Source: Histidinibacterium aquaticum
GTDB taxonomy: Bacteria > Pseudomonadota > Alphaproteobacteria > Rhodobacterales > Rhodobacteraceae
Length of the DNA: 64,000 nucleotides
Reading direction: 5' to 3'
Assembly: GCF_008710275.1 (NCBI RefSeq)
Contig: NZ_VYQE01000001.1
Location: forward strand, 985,807-1,049,806
Below, one piece after another: positions 43,273-51,703 of this stretch. The number at the start of each line of letters is the position of its first letter. The first letter of the stretch is position 1. The notes beneath the pieces are model-generated. The model saw nothing but the letters and a program-made list of their open reading frames with translations, was not told the origin of the DNA and made no database searches. A program made the position numbers and the translations under genes.

Positions 43273-43863
43273 TCAGTGCAGCTGCGGCGCGAAGTCGATC
43301 CAGACAGCCTGGTAGTTGATGCCGCCCATCTCCATCTCGCGGCCGGCGGCCGTCATCTCGAGCTTGCAGCGCGCGGCCCAGCGGTGCCAGTTCGACGGCA
43401 GGAGCGCGAGCATACGGGTGATGCCCTCCTCCCGGCTGGTCCGCAGCATCTGCAGGACGAGGCGCAGGCGCACCTTGTGCCGCTGCGCGGCCGGAAGGTC
43501 GGAGACGACGAAGCCGCGCGTCACCTCCCAGACCTGCGGGTCGACGGGCGCCTCGCCATGCAGCAGGTCCCGCGGGATACTGTCCAGCAGGCCGGTCTGG
43601 GCGTCGCGGATCATGTAGGAATAGATGCCGCAGCGGGCGGTGGTCGGCGTCAGGCGGCAACCGGCCAGCGGGCGGCCGGCCCCATCGTGCACGGCAAGCC
43701 AGCGGGACGCGGGCGTGTCGTACTGGTCGTACTCCATGCCCATGCTCTCGGGCAGATCCCAGTTGCGCCGCACTATGAAGCTATCGCGTCTCGCGCGAAG
43801 GATATTCGCAAAAAGCTCGCCATGGTTGTGTAGATTGGCGAAGGATATTGTTGCGGCTTGCAT
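43273..43863 (-). CDS. Acyl-homoserine-lactone synthase (LuxI family)
   Basis: A 196-residue autoinducer synthase. The invariant residues can be matched: R25/R26, F29 and W35 in the N-terminal helix region (ARRDSFIVRRNWD), E44/D46/D49 in GMEYDQYDTP, R70 in AGCRLTPTT, and E113/R116 in VWEVTRGF. It makes an acyl-homoserine lactone from S-adenosylmethionine and an acyl chain donor; chain length cannot be predicted. GGAGAG precedes the ATG. It follows luxR by 75 bp, on the same strand. Confidence 0.93.
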   Translation of the reverse strand: MQAATISFANLHNHGELFANILRARRDSFIVRRNWDLPESMGMEYDQYDTPASRWLAVHDGAGRPLAGCRLTPTTARCGIYSYMIRDAQTGLLDSIPRDLLHGEAPVDPQVWEVTRGFVVSDLPAAQRHKVRLRLVLQMLRTSREEGITRMLALLPSNWHRWAARCKLEMTAAGREMEMGGINYQAVWIDFAPQLH

Positions 43864-43938
43864 GCCTGTTCTCTCCGTTTCTTGGGTTTTCTGGGTCGAA
43901 GGGCGCGAAACCCGGTCGGAGCGATCAGGATCCGGGGA

Positions 43939-44550
43939 TCAGACGAGCTGCAGGCCCTGCGCGAGACGGACCGCCTCCGTCGTGGTCCGCGCCTTGAGCG
44001 ACTCGCGGGCCGACCGCAGCCGGGCCTTGAGCGCGCTCTCGGAAATCGCGAGTTTCGCTGCCGCTGCCGCGTACCGATCCCCTTCCGCGATGCACCGAAG
44101 GGCCTCGATCTGGGCGTCGGTCAGCGCCTTGGGGGGCTCCGTGACATCGTGCATCCGGCGCAGGGTCTCCGCGAGGGTCCCGATCTCCTCCGCCGTGAAT
44201 TCGCGGTCGGATCGGGCGATGGAGGCGATGCTGCGGGACGAAATCGGTCCCCATGCCGCCGAAGCGCCGAAGGCCAGCCCGTGCGCACGGGCCTGTCCGA
44301 GGATGTCGAAGGGATCGGGAAGGTCCAGCTCGCTCCAGCGGATGACGCCGGTCCGGCTGAAACCCCAGGCCACGATCGGGTCTCGAACTGCGTAGACCTC
44401 ACGCTCGTAGACCTCCACCCAGCTCTCGGGAAAGGTCTGCTCGCGCAGGAGGGGGAGGGTCTTGCGGATGTGCAGAGCAAAAAAGTATCCGCTCGGCGCA
44501 ATACGCGCCAAGACACCAGTGCAACGATCCAACCCCAGTCTGTAAGACAT
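43939..44550 (-). CDS. LuxR-family autoinducer-responsive regulator
   Basis: A 203-residue regulator. The N-terminal autoinducer-binding domain contains YEREVYAVRDPIVAWG with the conserved D-P pair, and an aromatic patch (FSRTGVIRWSELD). The C-terminal helix-turn-helix is LTDAQIEALRCIAEGDRYAA, then AAKLAISESALKARLRSARE. It is about 35 residues shorter than typical LuxR, lacking sequence at the N-terminus. Only AAGG three bases before the ATG serves as ribosome site. A possible promoter TTGACC-N17-TCTAAA ends six bases before the ATG, implying a near-leaderless mRNA. No 20-bp lux box is visible by eye. Confidence 0.9.
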   Translation of the reverse strand: MSYRLGLDRCTGVLARIAPSGYFFALHIRKTLPLLREQTFPESWVEVYEREVYAVRDPIVAWGFSRTGVIRWSELDLPDPFDILGQARAHGLAFGASAAWGPISSRSIASIARSDREFTAEEIGTLAETLRRMHDVTEPPKALTDAQIEALRCIAEGDRYAAAAAKLAISESALKARLRSARESLKARTTTEAVRLAQGLQLV

Positions 44551-44634
44551 AGCCTTTTAGACTAGTTACGCGATTTTCGGTCAACTATAAATTGTATGAC
44601 GAAAGGACGTCGCGTGACGACGTTGGGAGGCCGC

Positions 44635-44787
44635 ATGGACAGAACCGTTAAGCACGGGATGACCCACGAGGAGGTCAGCGCCGCGGTGGTGAATCGCCTC
44701 AGGAAGCTCGACCCCGACGATCTCGACGCGCTGCTGGCCTACCTGCTGACGCGTCCGGTAAAACGGCCCGACACGCCCCCGCACTGA
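44635..44787 (+). CDS. Unknown 50-residue protein divergent from luxR
   Basis: An ORF of 50 codons with GGGAGG four bases before the ATG, reading MDRTVKHGMTHEEVSAAVVN then RLRKLDPDDLDALLAYLLTR. Two amphipathic helices are likely (HEEVSAAVVNRLRKL and DDLDALLAYLLTR), with a proline-rich tail. A longer frame starts at 44596 without a ribosome site. It lies divergent from luxR and convergent with rplQ, and ends just before a strong terminator. I do not recognise a family. Its position suggests possible control with the quorum-sensing pair. Confidence 0.55.
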   Translation: MDRTVKHGMTHEEVSAAVVNRLRKLDPDDLDALLAYLLTRPVKRPDTPPH

Positions 44788-44790
44788 CGC

Positions 44791-44818
44791 AAAAAGCCCC
44801 GCCGGAGCGGGGCTTTTC
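44791..44818. terminator. Bidirectional terminator between the 50-residue ORF and rplQ
   Basis: AAAAGCCCCGC (44792-44802) and GCGGGGCTTTT (44807-44817) form a perfect 11-bp stem with a CGGA loop. A T-run sits at the end of each strand. It terminates the small ORF rightward and, after the second hairpin below, the alpha operon leftward. Confidence 0.88.
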
Positions 44819-44832
44819 ATTCGCGCATGCTG

Positions 44833-44853
44833 GCGGGCCGGGTTGCGGCCCGC
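44833..44853 (-). terminator. Second hairpin after rplQ
   Basis: GCGGGCC (44833-44839) and GGCCCGC (44847-44853) form a 7-bp stem starting nine bases after the rplQ stop. No T-tract follows. It probably acts with the strong terminator 15 bases further on. Confidence 0.5.
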
Positions 44854-44861
44854 GCTAGTGC

Positions 44862-45281
44862 TTACGCGTCTTCGTTCTCTTCCGCCTCGAGCCGGGCCCG
44901 GTCGGCGGCGCCCTTGGCGTCGACGTCGCGGTCGACCAGCTCGATGATCGCCATCGGGGCCATGTCGCCGTAGCGGAAGCCAGCCTTGAGGACGCGGGTG
45001 TAGCCGCCCTGGCGCTCGGCGTAGCGGGGGCCGAGGACCTCGAAGAGCTTCGCGGTGTGGGCGTCCTGCTTGAGCTGCGAGGCCGCGATGCGGCGGGCGT
45101 GCAGGTCGCCGCGCTTGCCGAGCGTGATGAGCTTGTCCATCACGCGCTTCAGCTCCTTGGCCTTGGGCAGGGTCGTCTTGATCTGCTCGTGCTCGATCAG
45201 CGAGCCGGCCATGTTTGCCCAGAGCGCCTTGCGGTGCTCGTGAGTACGGTTGAGGCGGCGGTATCCGCGGGCGTGACGCAT
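44862..45281 (-). CDS. rplQ: 50S ribosomal protein L17
   Basis: A 139-residue L17, slightly longer than the ~127-residue E. coli form through an acidic tail. It opens [20 protein letters not shown] and contains [22 protein letters not shown] and [15 protein letters not shown]. It is last in the rpsM-rpsK-rpoA-rplQ run and is followed by two hairpins. An unusually long gap of 150 bp, with two palindromes, separates it from rpoA. Confidence 0.97.
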   Translation of the reverse strand: MRHARGYRRLNRTHEHRKALWANMAGSLIEHEQIKTTLPKAKELKRVMDKLITLGKRGDLHARRIAASQLKQDAHTAKLFEVLGPRYAERQGGYTRVLKAGFRYGDMAPMAIIELVDRDVDAKGAADRARLEAEENEDA

Positions 45282-45379
45282 ATTTCTATCTCCGTCTTTG
45301 TGCTTTGTCCGGCCGGGGGTGCGTTGCCTCCGGCTCTCCTTGGTGGGGCGGGATTGCCCGGGTCGTTCGCGGGGTGCGG

Positions 45380-45424
45380 GGTGGGTCGGGCACCCACCTC
45401 ACGTGGCGGGGGTCTCACCCCGCC
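45380..45424. repeat. Two palindromes of the GGTGGGT/ACCCACC family
   Basis: In the 150-bp gap between rpoA and rplQ, GGTGGGT (45380-45386) pairs with ACCCACC (45392-45398). GGCGGGG (45405-45411) pairs with CCCCGCC (45418-45424). They belong to the dispersed set also seen at 54183, 54231, 54263, 57896, 61484 and 61520. Confidence 0.55.
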
Positions 45425-45431
45425 GTTCCCC

Positions 45432-46448
45432 TTAGAACTGGTCTTCGAACTTCTTGGCGAGGTCCTCGATGTTGTCCGGCGGCCAATCCTCGACGTCCAT
45501 GCCGAGGTGCAGACCCATGCCCGAGAGCACTTCCTTGATCTCGTTGAGCGACTTGCGGCCGAAGTTCGGCGTGCGCAGCATCTCGGCCTCGGTCTTCTGG
45601 ATGAGGTCGCCGATGTAGACGATGTTGTCGTTCTTCAGGCAGTTCGCCGAGCGGACCGAAAGCTCGAGCTCGTCCACCTTCTTGAGCAGGAGCGGGTTGA
45701 ACTCCAGACCGTCCTCGTCGGAGGAGGACGACGCGCTTTCCGGCTCGTCGAAGTTCACGAAGACGCCCAGCTGGTCCTGGATGATCCGCGCGGCATAGGC
45801 CACTGCATCCTCGGGGCTGACGGAGCCGTCGGTCTCCACCTTCATGGTCAGCTTGTCGTAGTCCAGCACCTGACCCTCGCGGGTGGGCTGCACGTCGTAG
45901 CTGACCTTCTTGACGGGGGAGTAGATGGCGTCGATCGCCATCATGCCGATCGGCGCATCCTCGGGCTTGTTCTTGTCGGCGGCGACGTAGCCTTTGCCCT
46001 GGTTGACCGTCAGCTCCATGTAGAGATCGGCGCCCTCGTCGAGGTGGCAGATCACGTGATCCTTGTTCAGGACCTCGATCCCCGCGCTCTCGGAGATGTC
46101 GCCGGCGGTGACGGCGCCCGGCCCCTTGGCCTGGACCGTGAGACGCTTCGGCCCCTCGACATCCATGCGGATCGAGACACCCTTGAGGTTCAGGACGATA
46201 TCCGTCACGTCTTCGGCGACGCCGGACACGGACGAGAATTCGTGCAGGACGTTGTCGATCTGGACGGCCGTGATGGCGGCGCCCTGGAGCGACGACAGCA
46301 GGACGCGGCGCAGCGCGTTGCCGAGCGTCAGGCCGAAGCCGCGCTCGAGCGGTTCGGCGACGACGGTCGCGACCTTCATGGGGTCGTTGCCGGGCTTCAC
46401 ATCAAGCTGCGTCGGCTTGATGAGCTCGGCCCAATTCTTGTGGATCAT
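45432..46448 (-). CDS. rpoA: RNA polymerase alpha subunit
   Basis: A 338-residue alpha subunit. The N-terminal domain (residues 1-235) has [37 protein letters not shown] and [20 protein letters not shown], which drive dimerisation and beta/beta-prime binding. The C-terminal domain holds the DNA/activator determinant ([18 protein letters not shown]). The start ATG (46448) follows GGAGGGCCGC; a four-codon longer frame exists without one. It sits between rpsK and rplQ as usual. Confidence 0.97.
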   Translation of the reverse strand: MIHKNWAELIKPTQLDVKPGNDPMKVATVVAEPLERGFGLTLGNALRRVLLSSLQGAAITAVQIDNVLHEFSSVSGVAEDVTDIVLNLKGVSIRMDVEGPKRLTVQAKGPGAVTAGDISESAGIEVLNKDHVICHLDEGADLYMELTVNQGKGYVAADKNKPEDAPIGMMAIDAIYSPVKKVSYDVQPTREGQVLDYDKLTMKVETDGSVSPEDAVAYAARIIQDQLGVFVNFDEPESASSSSDEDGLEFNPLLLKKVDELELSVRSANCLKNDNIVYIGDLIQKTEAEMLRTPNFGRKSLNEIKEVLSGMGLHLGMDVEDWPPDNIEDLAKKFEDQF

Positions 46449-46561
46449 GCGGCCCTCCATTCCCGTCCGATGCCCATGACCGAGACTCCGGACTCCCGAG
46501 GTTTCAAAATACGGCAGGGGAGACCGCGCGGGCCGCGGACTCCCCCGAAATAGCGTAGCGG

Positions 46562-46966
46562 TCAGACGCGGCGGCGCTTCGGCGGGCGGCAGCCGTTGTG
46601 GGCGATCGGCGTCACGTCGCGGATGGACGTGATGTTGAAGCCCACGGCGGCCAGTGCGCGCAGGGCCGATTCACGGCCCGAGCCGGGGCCCTGGACCTCG
46701 ACCTCGATCGTCTTGACGCCGTGTTCCTGCGCCTTCTTGCCGGCATCCTCGGCGGCCATCTGGGCGGCGTAGGGGGTCGACTTGCGCGACCCTTTGAAGC
46801 CCATGGTGCCGGCCGAGGACCAGGAGATCGCGTTCCCCTGGACGTCGGAGATCAGGATCTTGGTGTTGTTGAAGGAAGAGTTCACATGAGCAACGCCGGC
46901 GGCGATGTTCTTGGAGACCTTCTTCTTGGTGCCGCCGCGGCGGTCACGGCTGGGTTGACGTGCCAT
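46562..46966 (-). CDS. rpsK: 30S ribosomal protein S11
   Basis: A 134-residue S11 with [37 protein letters not shown] and the C-terminal [11 protein letters not shown]. The sequence [11 protein letters not shown] marks the very conserved platform-binding tail. It lies 15 bases after rpsM. Confidence 0.97.
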   Translation of the reverse strand: MARQPSRDRRGGTKKKVSKNIAAGVAHVNSSFNNTKILISDVQGNAISWSSAGTMGFKGSRKSTPYAAQMAAEDAGKKAQEHGVKTIEVEVQGPGSGRESALRALAAVGFNITSIRDVTPIAHNGCRPPKRRRV

Positions 46967-46981
46967 AGCTGAGTGCCTCCC

Positions 46982-47350
46982 TTACTTCTTCTTGCCGGCA
47001 ATGGCCTTCGCGGGGCCTTTGCGCGTGCGAGCGTTGGTGTGGGTCCGCTGACCGCGGACGGGGAGGTTGCGGCGGTGGCGCAGGCCGCGGTAGCAGCCCA
47101 GGTCCATGAGCCGCTTGATGTTCATCTGCGTCTCGCGGCGCAGGTCGCCTTCGACGGTGAAGTTCGCGTCGATGTGCTCGCGGATCGCGACCAACTCGGA
47201 GTCCGAGAGTTCGTTCACGCGACGGCTCTGATCGATATTCGCCGCCTCGCAGATCGCTTTCGCGGAGGAGGGGCCGATACCGGTGATGTAGGTGAGGGCG
47301 ATCGGAACCCGCTTTGCAGTCGGGATGTTCACGCCGGCGATACGTGCCAA
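46982..47350 (-). CDS. rpsM: 30S ribosomal protein S13 (TTG start)
   Basis: A 122-residue S13 reading [20 protein letters not shown] with [17 protein letters not shown] and the basic tail [19 protein letters not shown]. The start codon is TTG at 47350 (TTG-GCA-CGT-ATC), fixed by the conserved N-terminus. AAAGGAC lies about 11 bases upstream. A TTG start is unusual for an abundant protein and may lower or regulate translation. Its leader of ~150 nt, downstream of a candidate promoter, contains a hairpin. Confidence 0.95.
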   Translation of the reverse strand: MARIAGVNIPTAKRVPIALTYITGIGPSSAKAICEAANIDQSRRVNELSDSELVAIREHIDANFTVEGDLRRETQMNIKRLMDLGCYRGLRHRRNLPVRGQRTHTNARTRKGPAKAIAGKKK

Positions 47351-47406
47351 GGGTATGCGTCCTTTCGTTGCGAGCCCGTAGCTCCAGGCCCTTTTTTCAC
47401 AACTGA

Positions 47407-47427
47407 GGCCCGCGGAATGCGCGGGCC
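47407..47427 (-). promoter_or_regulatory. Hairpin in the rpsM leader
   Basis: GGCCCGCG (47407-47414) and CGCGGGCC (47420-47427) form an 8-bp GC stem with a 5-base loop, 57 bases before the rpsM start on the minus strand. In many bacteria the alpha-operon leader is an autogenous control site. It may also stabilise the mRNA. Confidence 0.45.
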
Positions 47428-47505
47428 GAAGTCACTTCGAGGTGGTCGGGCCTTTGGGCGGGTGCGACCCGCGATGGCCCACGATTCTCCCGTTCGGGAT
47501 GGGGC

Positions 47506-47534
47506 TAACTATGGGGAGACGCCCTTCGGGTCAA
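47506..47534 (-). promoter_or_regulatory. Candidate promoter for rpsM-rpsK-rpoA-rplQ
   Basis: On the minus strand TTGACC (47534-47529) is followed after exactly 17 bases by TAGTTA (47511-47506). It lies 30 bases after the adk stop and about 156 bases upstream of the rpsM start. Confidence 0.6.
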
Positions 47535-47564
47535 CCCCCCTGTCAAGCCGTTTCCACGGGTCAG

Positions 47565-48212
47565 TCAGGCGTCCAGCGCGGCCTCGATTTCGGCAGAGAC
47601 CTCGTCGATCTCCTTCATGCCGTCGACGCGCCGCAGGAGGCCCTTCACGTGGTAGTAGCCGAGCAGCGGAGAGGTCTGCTTGTAGTACGCGAGAAGCCGG
47701 GTCTTGAGGCTCTCGGCGTTGTCGTCCTCGCGCCGCTTGAACTCCGTGCCGCCGCAGGTGGTGCACTTGCCGTCGGCCGGGATCGGCTTGGTCTCGTCGT
47801 TGTAGACCTCGCCGCAATTGCCGCAGGTCGAGCGGGCCGAGATGCGGGACACCAGGTCCTCGTCCTGCACGCGGATTTCGACGGCCGCGTCGAGCGTCTC
47901 GCCGAGTTCCGACAGCAGCGTGCCGAGCGCGTCCGCCTGGGCCAGGGTCCGGGGAAAGCCGTCGAAGATGTAGCCGCCGGTCGCGCCGCCCTCGGTGAGC
48001 TTCTCGCGGATGAGGCCGATGACGATCTCGTCGGTCACCAGCTCACCACGGTCCATCACGTCGGCGACGATCTTGCCCATCTCGGTGCCGGAGGTTCGCG
48101 CCTCCCGGAGCATGTCCCCGGTCGAGAGCTGAACCATGTCGCGGCCTTCGACGAGGCGCCGGGCCTGCGTCCCTTTTCCGGCCCCCGGGGGGCCCAGCAG
48201 AATGATGTTCAT
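47565..48212 (-). CDS. adk: Adenylate kinase (zinc-type LID)
   Basis: A 215-residue kinase interconverting ATP + AMP and two ADP. The P-loop is [10 protein letters not shown] (residues 7-16), the AMP-site segment includes STGDMLR, and [13 protein letters not shown] is conserved. The LID has two CxxC pairs ([10 protein letters not shown] and [11 protein letters not shown]), so it binds zinc. It overlaps secY by four bases (ATGA), the usual secY-adk order. Confidence 0.96.
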   Translation of the reverse strand: MNIILLGPPGAGKGTQARRLVEGRDMVQLSTGDMLREARTSGTEMGKIVADVMDRGELVTDEIVIGLIREKLTEGGATGGYIFDGFPRTLAQADALGTLLSELGETLDAAVEIRVQDEDLVSRISARSTCGNCGEVYNDETKPIPADGKCTTCGGTEFKRREDDNAESLKTRLLAYYKQTSPLLGYYHVKGLLRRVDGMKEIDEVSAEIEAALDA

Positions 48213-49579
48213 CGGCGCGCCGGTCCTTTTTTCTTCGTCTTCCCGCCGCTGCGACGACCGCGCAGCTGGCTCTTCTCGATCAGCCCTTCGTACTGGTGGG
48301 CCAGCAGATGGGACTGGACTTGCTGGATCGTATCCATCCCGACGGACACGATAATCAGGATCGAGGTGCCCCCGAAATAGAAGGGAATGGCGAGCTGGCT
48401 GCGCAGGATTTCGGGCAGCAGCGCGACGAGCGCCAGGTAGCCCGAGCCGAGAACCAGGATACGCGTCACGACGTAGTCGAGGTATTCCGCCGTGCGCTTG
48501 CCGGGACGGATGCCGGGGACGAAGCCGTTCTGGTTCTTCAGGTTGTCGGCGACGTCGTCGACCTTGAAGGCGACTTCCTTGGTGTAGAAGAACGTGAAGA
48601 ACACGATCATCGCCGCGAAGAACAGCAGGTACAGCGGTTGGCCGGGGCCGAAATAGGCGAGGATCGTCGACATCACCGGGCCGGCGGTCTCGCCCCCCGA
48701 GAAGGTCGAGATCGTCGTCGGCAGCAGAAGCAGCGCCGAGGCGAAGATCGCCGGGATGACGCCCGCCGGGTTCACCTTGATCGGCAGGTGGCTGGAGCCA
48801 CCGTCATAGACCTTCATGCCAACATTGCGGCGCGGGTACTGGATGTGGATCTTCCTGAGAGATCGCTCCATGAAGACCACGAAGGTCAGCACGACGGCGA
48901 CCATAAGCAGCACCCCGATGATCACGGCCGGAGAGATTGCACCGGACCGGCCCTGGCTGAAGAACTGCGCCAGCGCGGCGGGGATTTCGGCGATGATGCC
49001 CACGAAGATGATGAGCGAGATGCCGTTGCCGATGCCGCGCGCGGTGATCTGCTCGCCCAGCCACATCAGGAACATGGTCCCGCCGACCAGCGTGATGACC
49101 ACGGAGGCGCGGAAGAACAGTCCCGGATCGGAGGCCAGGTCGCCCGCCTCGAGCGAGGCGGCCAAGCCGTAGGCCTGGAAGGTGGCCAGCAGCACGGTGC
49201 CGTAGCGCGTGTACTGGTTGAGCTTCTTGCGGCCCTGCTCGCCCTCTTTCTTCAGCTGCTTCCAGGGCTCGTACATGGAGCCCATCAGCTGAACGATGAT
49301 GCTGGCGGAGATGTAGGGCATGATGCCCAGGGCGAAGATGCCCATCCGGCCGAGCGCGCCGCCGGTGAACATCGACAGCACGCCGCCGAGACCCGCGGCG
49401 GCTTCGTCCATGAAACTGCGCAGGGCGGCGCCGTCGATTCCGGGGACCGGGATGTAGGTGCCCAGGCGATACACGCACAACAGGCCGATGGTGAACAGGA
49501 TGCGCTGCCGGAGCTCGGTGGCGCGACCGAAGGCGCCCCAGCTCATGTTGGAGGCCATTTGCTCTGCTGCTGATGCCAT
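48209..49579 (-). CDS. secY: Preprotein translocase subunit SecY
   Basis: A 456-residue channel protein with ten membrane helices. [20 protein letters not shown], the plug region after [33 protein letters not shown] and the cytoplasmic loop [20 protein letters not shown] are all in place. It forms the protein export pore with SecE and SecG. 104 bp separate it from rplO. It overlaps adk. Confidence 0.97.
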   Translation of the reverse strand: MASAAEQMASNMSWGAFGRATELRQRILFTIGLLCVYRLGTYIPVPGIDGAALRSFMDEAAAGLGGVLSMFTGGALGRMGIFALGIMPYISASIIVQLMGSMYEPWKQLKKEGEQGRKKLNQYTRYGTVLLATFQAYGLAASLEAGDLASDPGLFFRASVVITLVGGTMFLMWLGEQITARGIGNGISLIIFVGIIAEIPAALAQFFSQGRSGAISPAVIIGVLLMVAVVLTFVVFMERSLRKIHIQYPRRNVGMKVYDGGSSHLPIKVNPAGVIPAIFASALLLLPTTISTFSGGETAGPVMSTILAYFGPGQPLYLLFFAAMIVFFTFFYTKEVAFKVDDVADNLKNQNGFVPGIRPGKRTAEYLDYVVTRILVLGSGYLALVALLPEILRSQLAIPFYFGGTSILIIVSVGMDTIQQVQSHLLAHQYEGLIEKSQLRGRRSGGKTKKKGPARR

Positions 49580-49683
49580 GCGCGCTCTCTATGTCAGGTA
49601 AGCGCCGCCGGACCGGGATGCGGGCGGCGGCGCGTCAACGGAACAGGGGTGATGTAGGGGGTCGCGAAGACCCCCACAACCGC

Positions 49684-50160
49684 TTACGCCTCTGCTTCGG
49701 CCTTGGCCGGAGCGGTGACGGTGAGCGATCCACCCGCCTTCTCGACGGCTTCGCGCGCGCCGGCGGAGGCGCCGCTGACGGTGATCGAGGCCTTCGAGGT
49801 GAGCTCGCCCTTGGCGAGAAGCCGGACGCCGTCCTTCTTGCGGCGGACGAGGCCGGACTCGACGAGGCTATCCTCGGTGATGTCAGTGCCGAGCTTGCCG
49901 GCGTCGATGAATTTCTGGATCAGGCCCAGGTTCACGATGGCGTAGGTCTTGCGGTTCGGCTTGTTGAAGCCGCGCTTCGGCAGACGCTGGTAGAGCGGCA
50001 TCTGGCCGCCCTCGTAGCCGTTGATCGCCACGCCCGAGCGGGACTTCTGGCCCTTGATGCCGCGACCGGCGGTCTTGCCCTTGCCGGAGCCGGGGCCGCG
50101 CGCCACGCGCATGCGCTTCTTGGCGGCGCCGGGATTGTCCCGGAGTTCGTTCAGTTTCAT
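49684..50160 (-). CDS. rplO: 50S ribosomal protein L15
   Basis: A 158-residue L15 opening [20 protein letters not shown] and containing [20 protein letters not shown] and [19 protein letters not shown]. The C-terminus is alanine-rich. It normally follows rpmD directly, but here three unrelated genes and about 3.1 kb intervene. A candidate promoter at 50257-50285 precedes it. Confidence 0.97.
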   Translation of the reverse strand: MKLNELRDNPGAAKKRMRVARGPGSGKGKTAGRGIKGQKSRSGVAINGYEGGQMPLYQRLPKRGFNKPNRKTYAIVNLGLIQKFIDAGKLGTDITEDSLVESGLVRRKKDGVRLLAKGELTSKASITVSGASAGAREAVEKAGGSLTVTAPAKAEAEA

Positions 50161-50256
50161 GTCGCTTCTCCTTTGCCGGACGACCTCCCCGAAGCGATGG
50201 TGGGAGGGACACGGCTTTCGACGGTTTCAGACGGGCCCGTGCCGGGCCACCGGGGG

Positions 50257-50285
50257 CGTATACGTCCCCGGGGCCGCGCGTTCAA
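50257..50285 (-). promoter_or_regulatory. Candidate promoter for rplO-secY-adk
   Basis: On the minus strand TTGAAC (50285-50280) and TATACG (50262-50257) are separated by exactly 17 bases. They lie about 97 bases upstream of the rplO ATG, after the unknown membrane protein. The -10 falls inside a 22-bp near-palindrome (50250-50271, CCGGGG...CCCCGG around GTATAC), which could alternatively be a terminator of the upstream gene or an operator. Confidence 0.5.
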
Positions 50286-50302
50286 GCCCCGCCTCTGCGG
50301 CG

Positions 50303-51580
50303 TTACGCCGTCGCGATGGCCGAGGTGACGTAGCGCTTGAGCCAGTCCAGCGCGTCCCGCGGGAGCCCGCCCGCCAGCCGCCGCTCGCCCCGGTCTGTCG
50401 AGAGCGAAAGCTGCCCTCCGAAGAGCGCGACCGAACGCCCCATGACCTGCGCGCCCTGCACGTCACGGACCTGCACGCTCTCGATTTCCGACAGCGGCAC
50501 GGAGAAGCCGCGCGACTCGACGTTGGGCACGATGTAGGTGATCTCCTCGCGCGAGATCCGCACTTCGCGCGGGTTGCGCCGCTCCAGGTACCAGACCCCC
50601 GCCCCGGCGCCCACGAAGATCAGCCCGAAGAGCATGCCTCCGCCGTCGAGCGAGAAGAGGCTGGAGAGCAGCAGCAGGACGCCCATGCCGACGAACGCGC
50701 CGTAGACCCAGACCGGCACCTCGGTCGCGTGCAGCCGGACCCGGAGTTCCTGTGTCTCGGGCCGCGAGGGGTCGCCTGCCCGTTCCACCTCCAGCGGCCG
50801 GGGCGCGGGGGTCTCGGCCCATTCGGTTTCCTCAAGGCGTCCCTCGTCGGCAAGCTGGCGCAGCGACTTGTCGACGTCCTCCGCGGCACGCACTTCGCGG
50901 GCGCCGTCACGTTCGTCGATGGCGGGCAACCCGAGGAGCCGGGCGTAGCCCTCCCAGACCTCGCGCGGCTCTCCGGAGCGGGTCGTCCGCGCCATCCGGT
51001 CCGCCTTCTCGCGGATTTCGGCCCGTTCCTCATCCGTCGGCTCGCGGTCGGTGACCGAGTCGCGCAGGAGACTCATCGCCTGGAGAAAGCCGGGCGGCCG
51101 CACGAGCTCGCGGAAGAGCGTCACGTCCTTGGAGCTGTCCGGGTGGCTGAGATCGATGACGTGGATGTGGCGGTGCTTGTCCCGGTCGGAATCGTCACTG
51201 TGGTTCGACTGCAGGAACCGCCGCCAGCGCACACCCTCGTAGGACGAGAGCGGCTCGGTCCAGGTCTTCGTTCCCAGCAGGCCCCGTTGCGTCATCGCGA
51301 CCTGCGTGCCGTCGATTCGGATGTCCTGCCGCTTCAGCAGGCCCAGAACGCCGCTCAGCGCGGCCCACAGGCCCGCCACCGCGGCAACTCCCACGACGAC
51401 CAGCGCCATGCCCTGCCGGGCAATGCCCTGGTCCAGGAAGTTGTAGGCGACGACGAGAAAGATGCCGCCGAAGAAGACGCCGATCACGGCGCCGAACCAA
51501 GAAGGCCGCGCCTCGATCTCGATCGGCAACTGCCCCTCCGGGCTTTTTCGTCTGTAGGTGAGCGATGTCCGTCGTGCCAT
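50303..51580 (-). CDS. Unknown membrane protein inserted between rpmD and rplO
   Basis: A 425-residue protein I cannot assign to a family. Two helices near residues 29-49 and 57-82 precede a cytoplasmic domain (LSSYEGVRWRRFLQSNHSDD region, then a charged stretch DREPTDEERAEIREKADRM). Two more helices lie near 288-333, and a C-terminal PH-like beta segment (EVRISREEITYIVPNVESRG) follows. Its ATG (51580) has GGGAGG five bases upstream; a GTG two codons earlier overlaps that site. It stands alone between a terminator and the rplO promoter region. Confidence 0.7.
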   Translation of the reverse strand: MARRTSLTYRRKSPEGQLPIEIEARPSWFGAVIGVFFGGIFLVVAYNFLDQGIARQGMALVVVGVAAVAGLWAALSGVLGLLKRQDIRIDGTQVAMTQRGLLGTKTWTEPLSSYEGVRWRRFLQSNHSDDSDRDKHRHIHVIDLSHPDSSKDVTLFRELVRPPGFLQAMSLLRDSVTDREPTDEERAEIREKADRMARTTRSGEPREVWEGYARLLGLPAIDERDGAREVRAAEDVDKSLRQLADEGRLEETEWAETPAPRPLEVERAGDPSRPETQELRVRLHATEVPVWVYGAFVGMGVLLLLSSLFSLDGGGMLFGLIFVGAGAGVWYLERRNPREVRISREEITYIVPNVESRGFSVPLSEIESVQVRDVQGAQVMGRSVALFGGQLSLSTDRGERRLAGGLPRDALDWLKRYVTSAIATA

Positions 51581-51654
51581 TGGCACCTCCCTGTCCGCAC
51601 TCGTGAAACCGGCACGAGGCTAGGGAAGATCGGACGCGCGATAAAGTATTCGTG

Positions 51655-51692
51655 AGCGAAAACGGACACGCCGGGCATGGGCCCGGCGTGTC
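51655..51692 (-). terminator. Terminator after the MBL-fold gene
   Basis: GACACGCCGGGC (51665-51676) and GCCCGGCGTGTC (51681-51692) form a perfect 12-bp stem with an ATGG loop. On the minus strand CGTTTTCGC follows, giving a T-run. It begins 12 bases after the MBL stop. Confidence 0.8.
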
Positions 51693-51703
51693 GAAGGACC
51701 GGA

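Noticed and set aside
43864..43938. lux box between luxR and luxI.
   Set aside because: No 20-bp palindrome of the ACCTGT-like form is present, so regulation by LuxR at this site is not supported by eye.
48296..49573. A 425-codon plus-strand frame opposite secY.
   Set aside because: SecY on the other strand is certain, and this frame is a low-complexity H/D/E/Q shadow.
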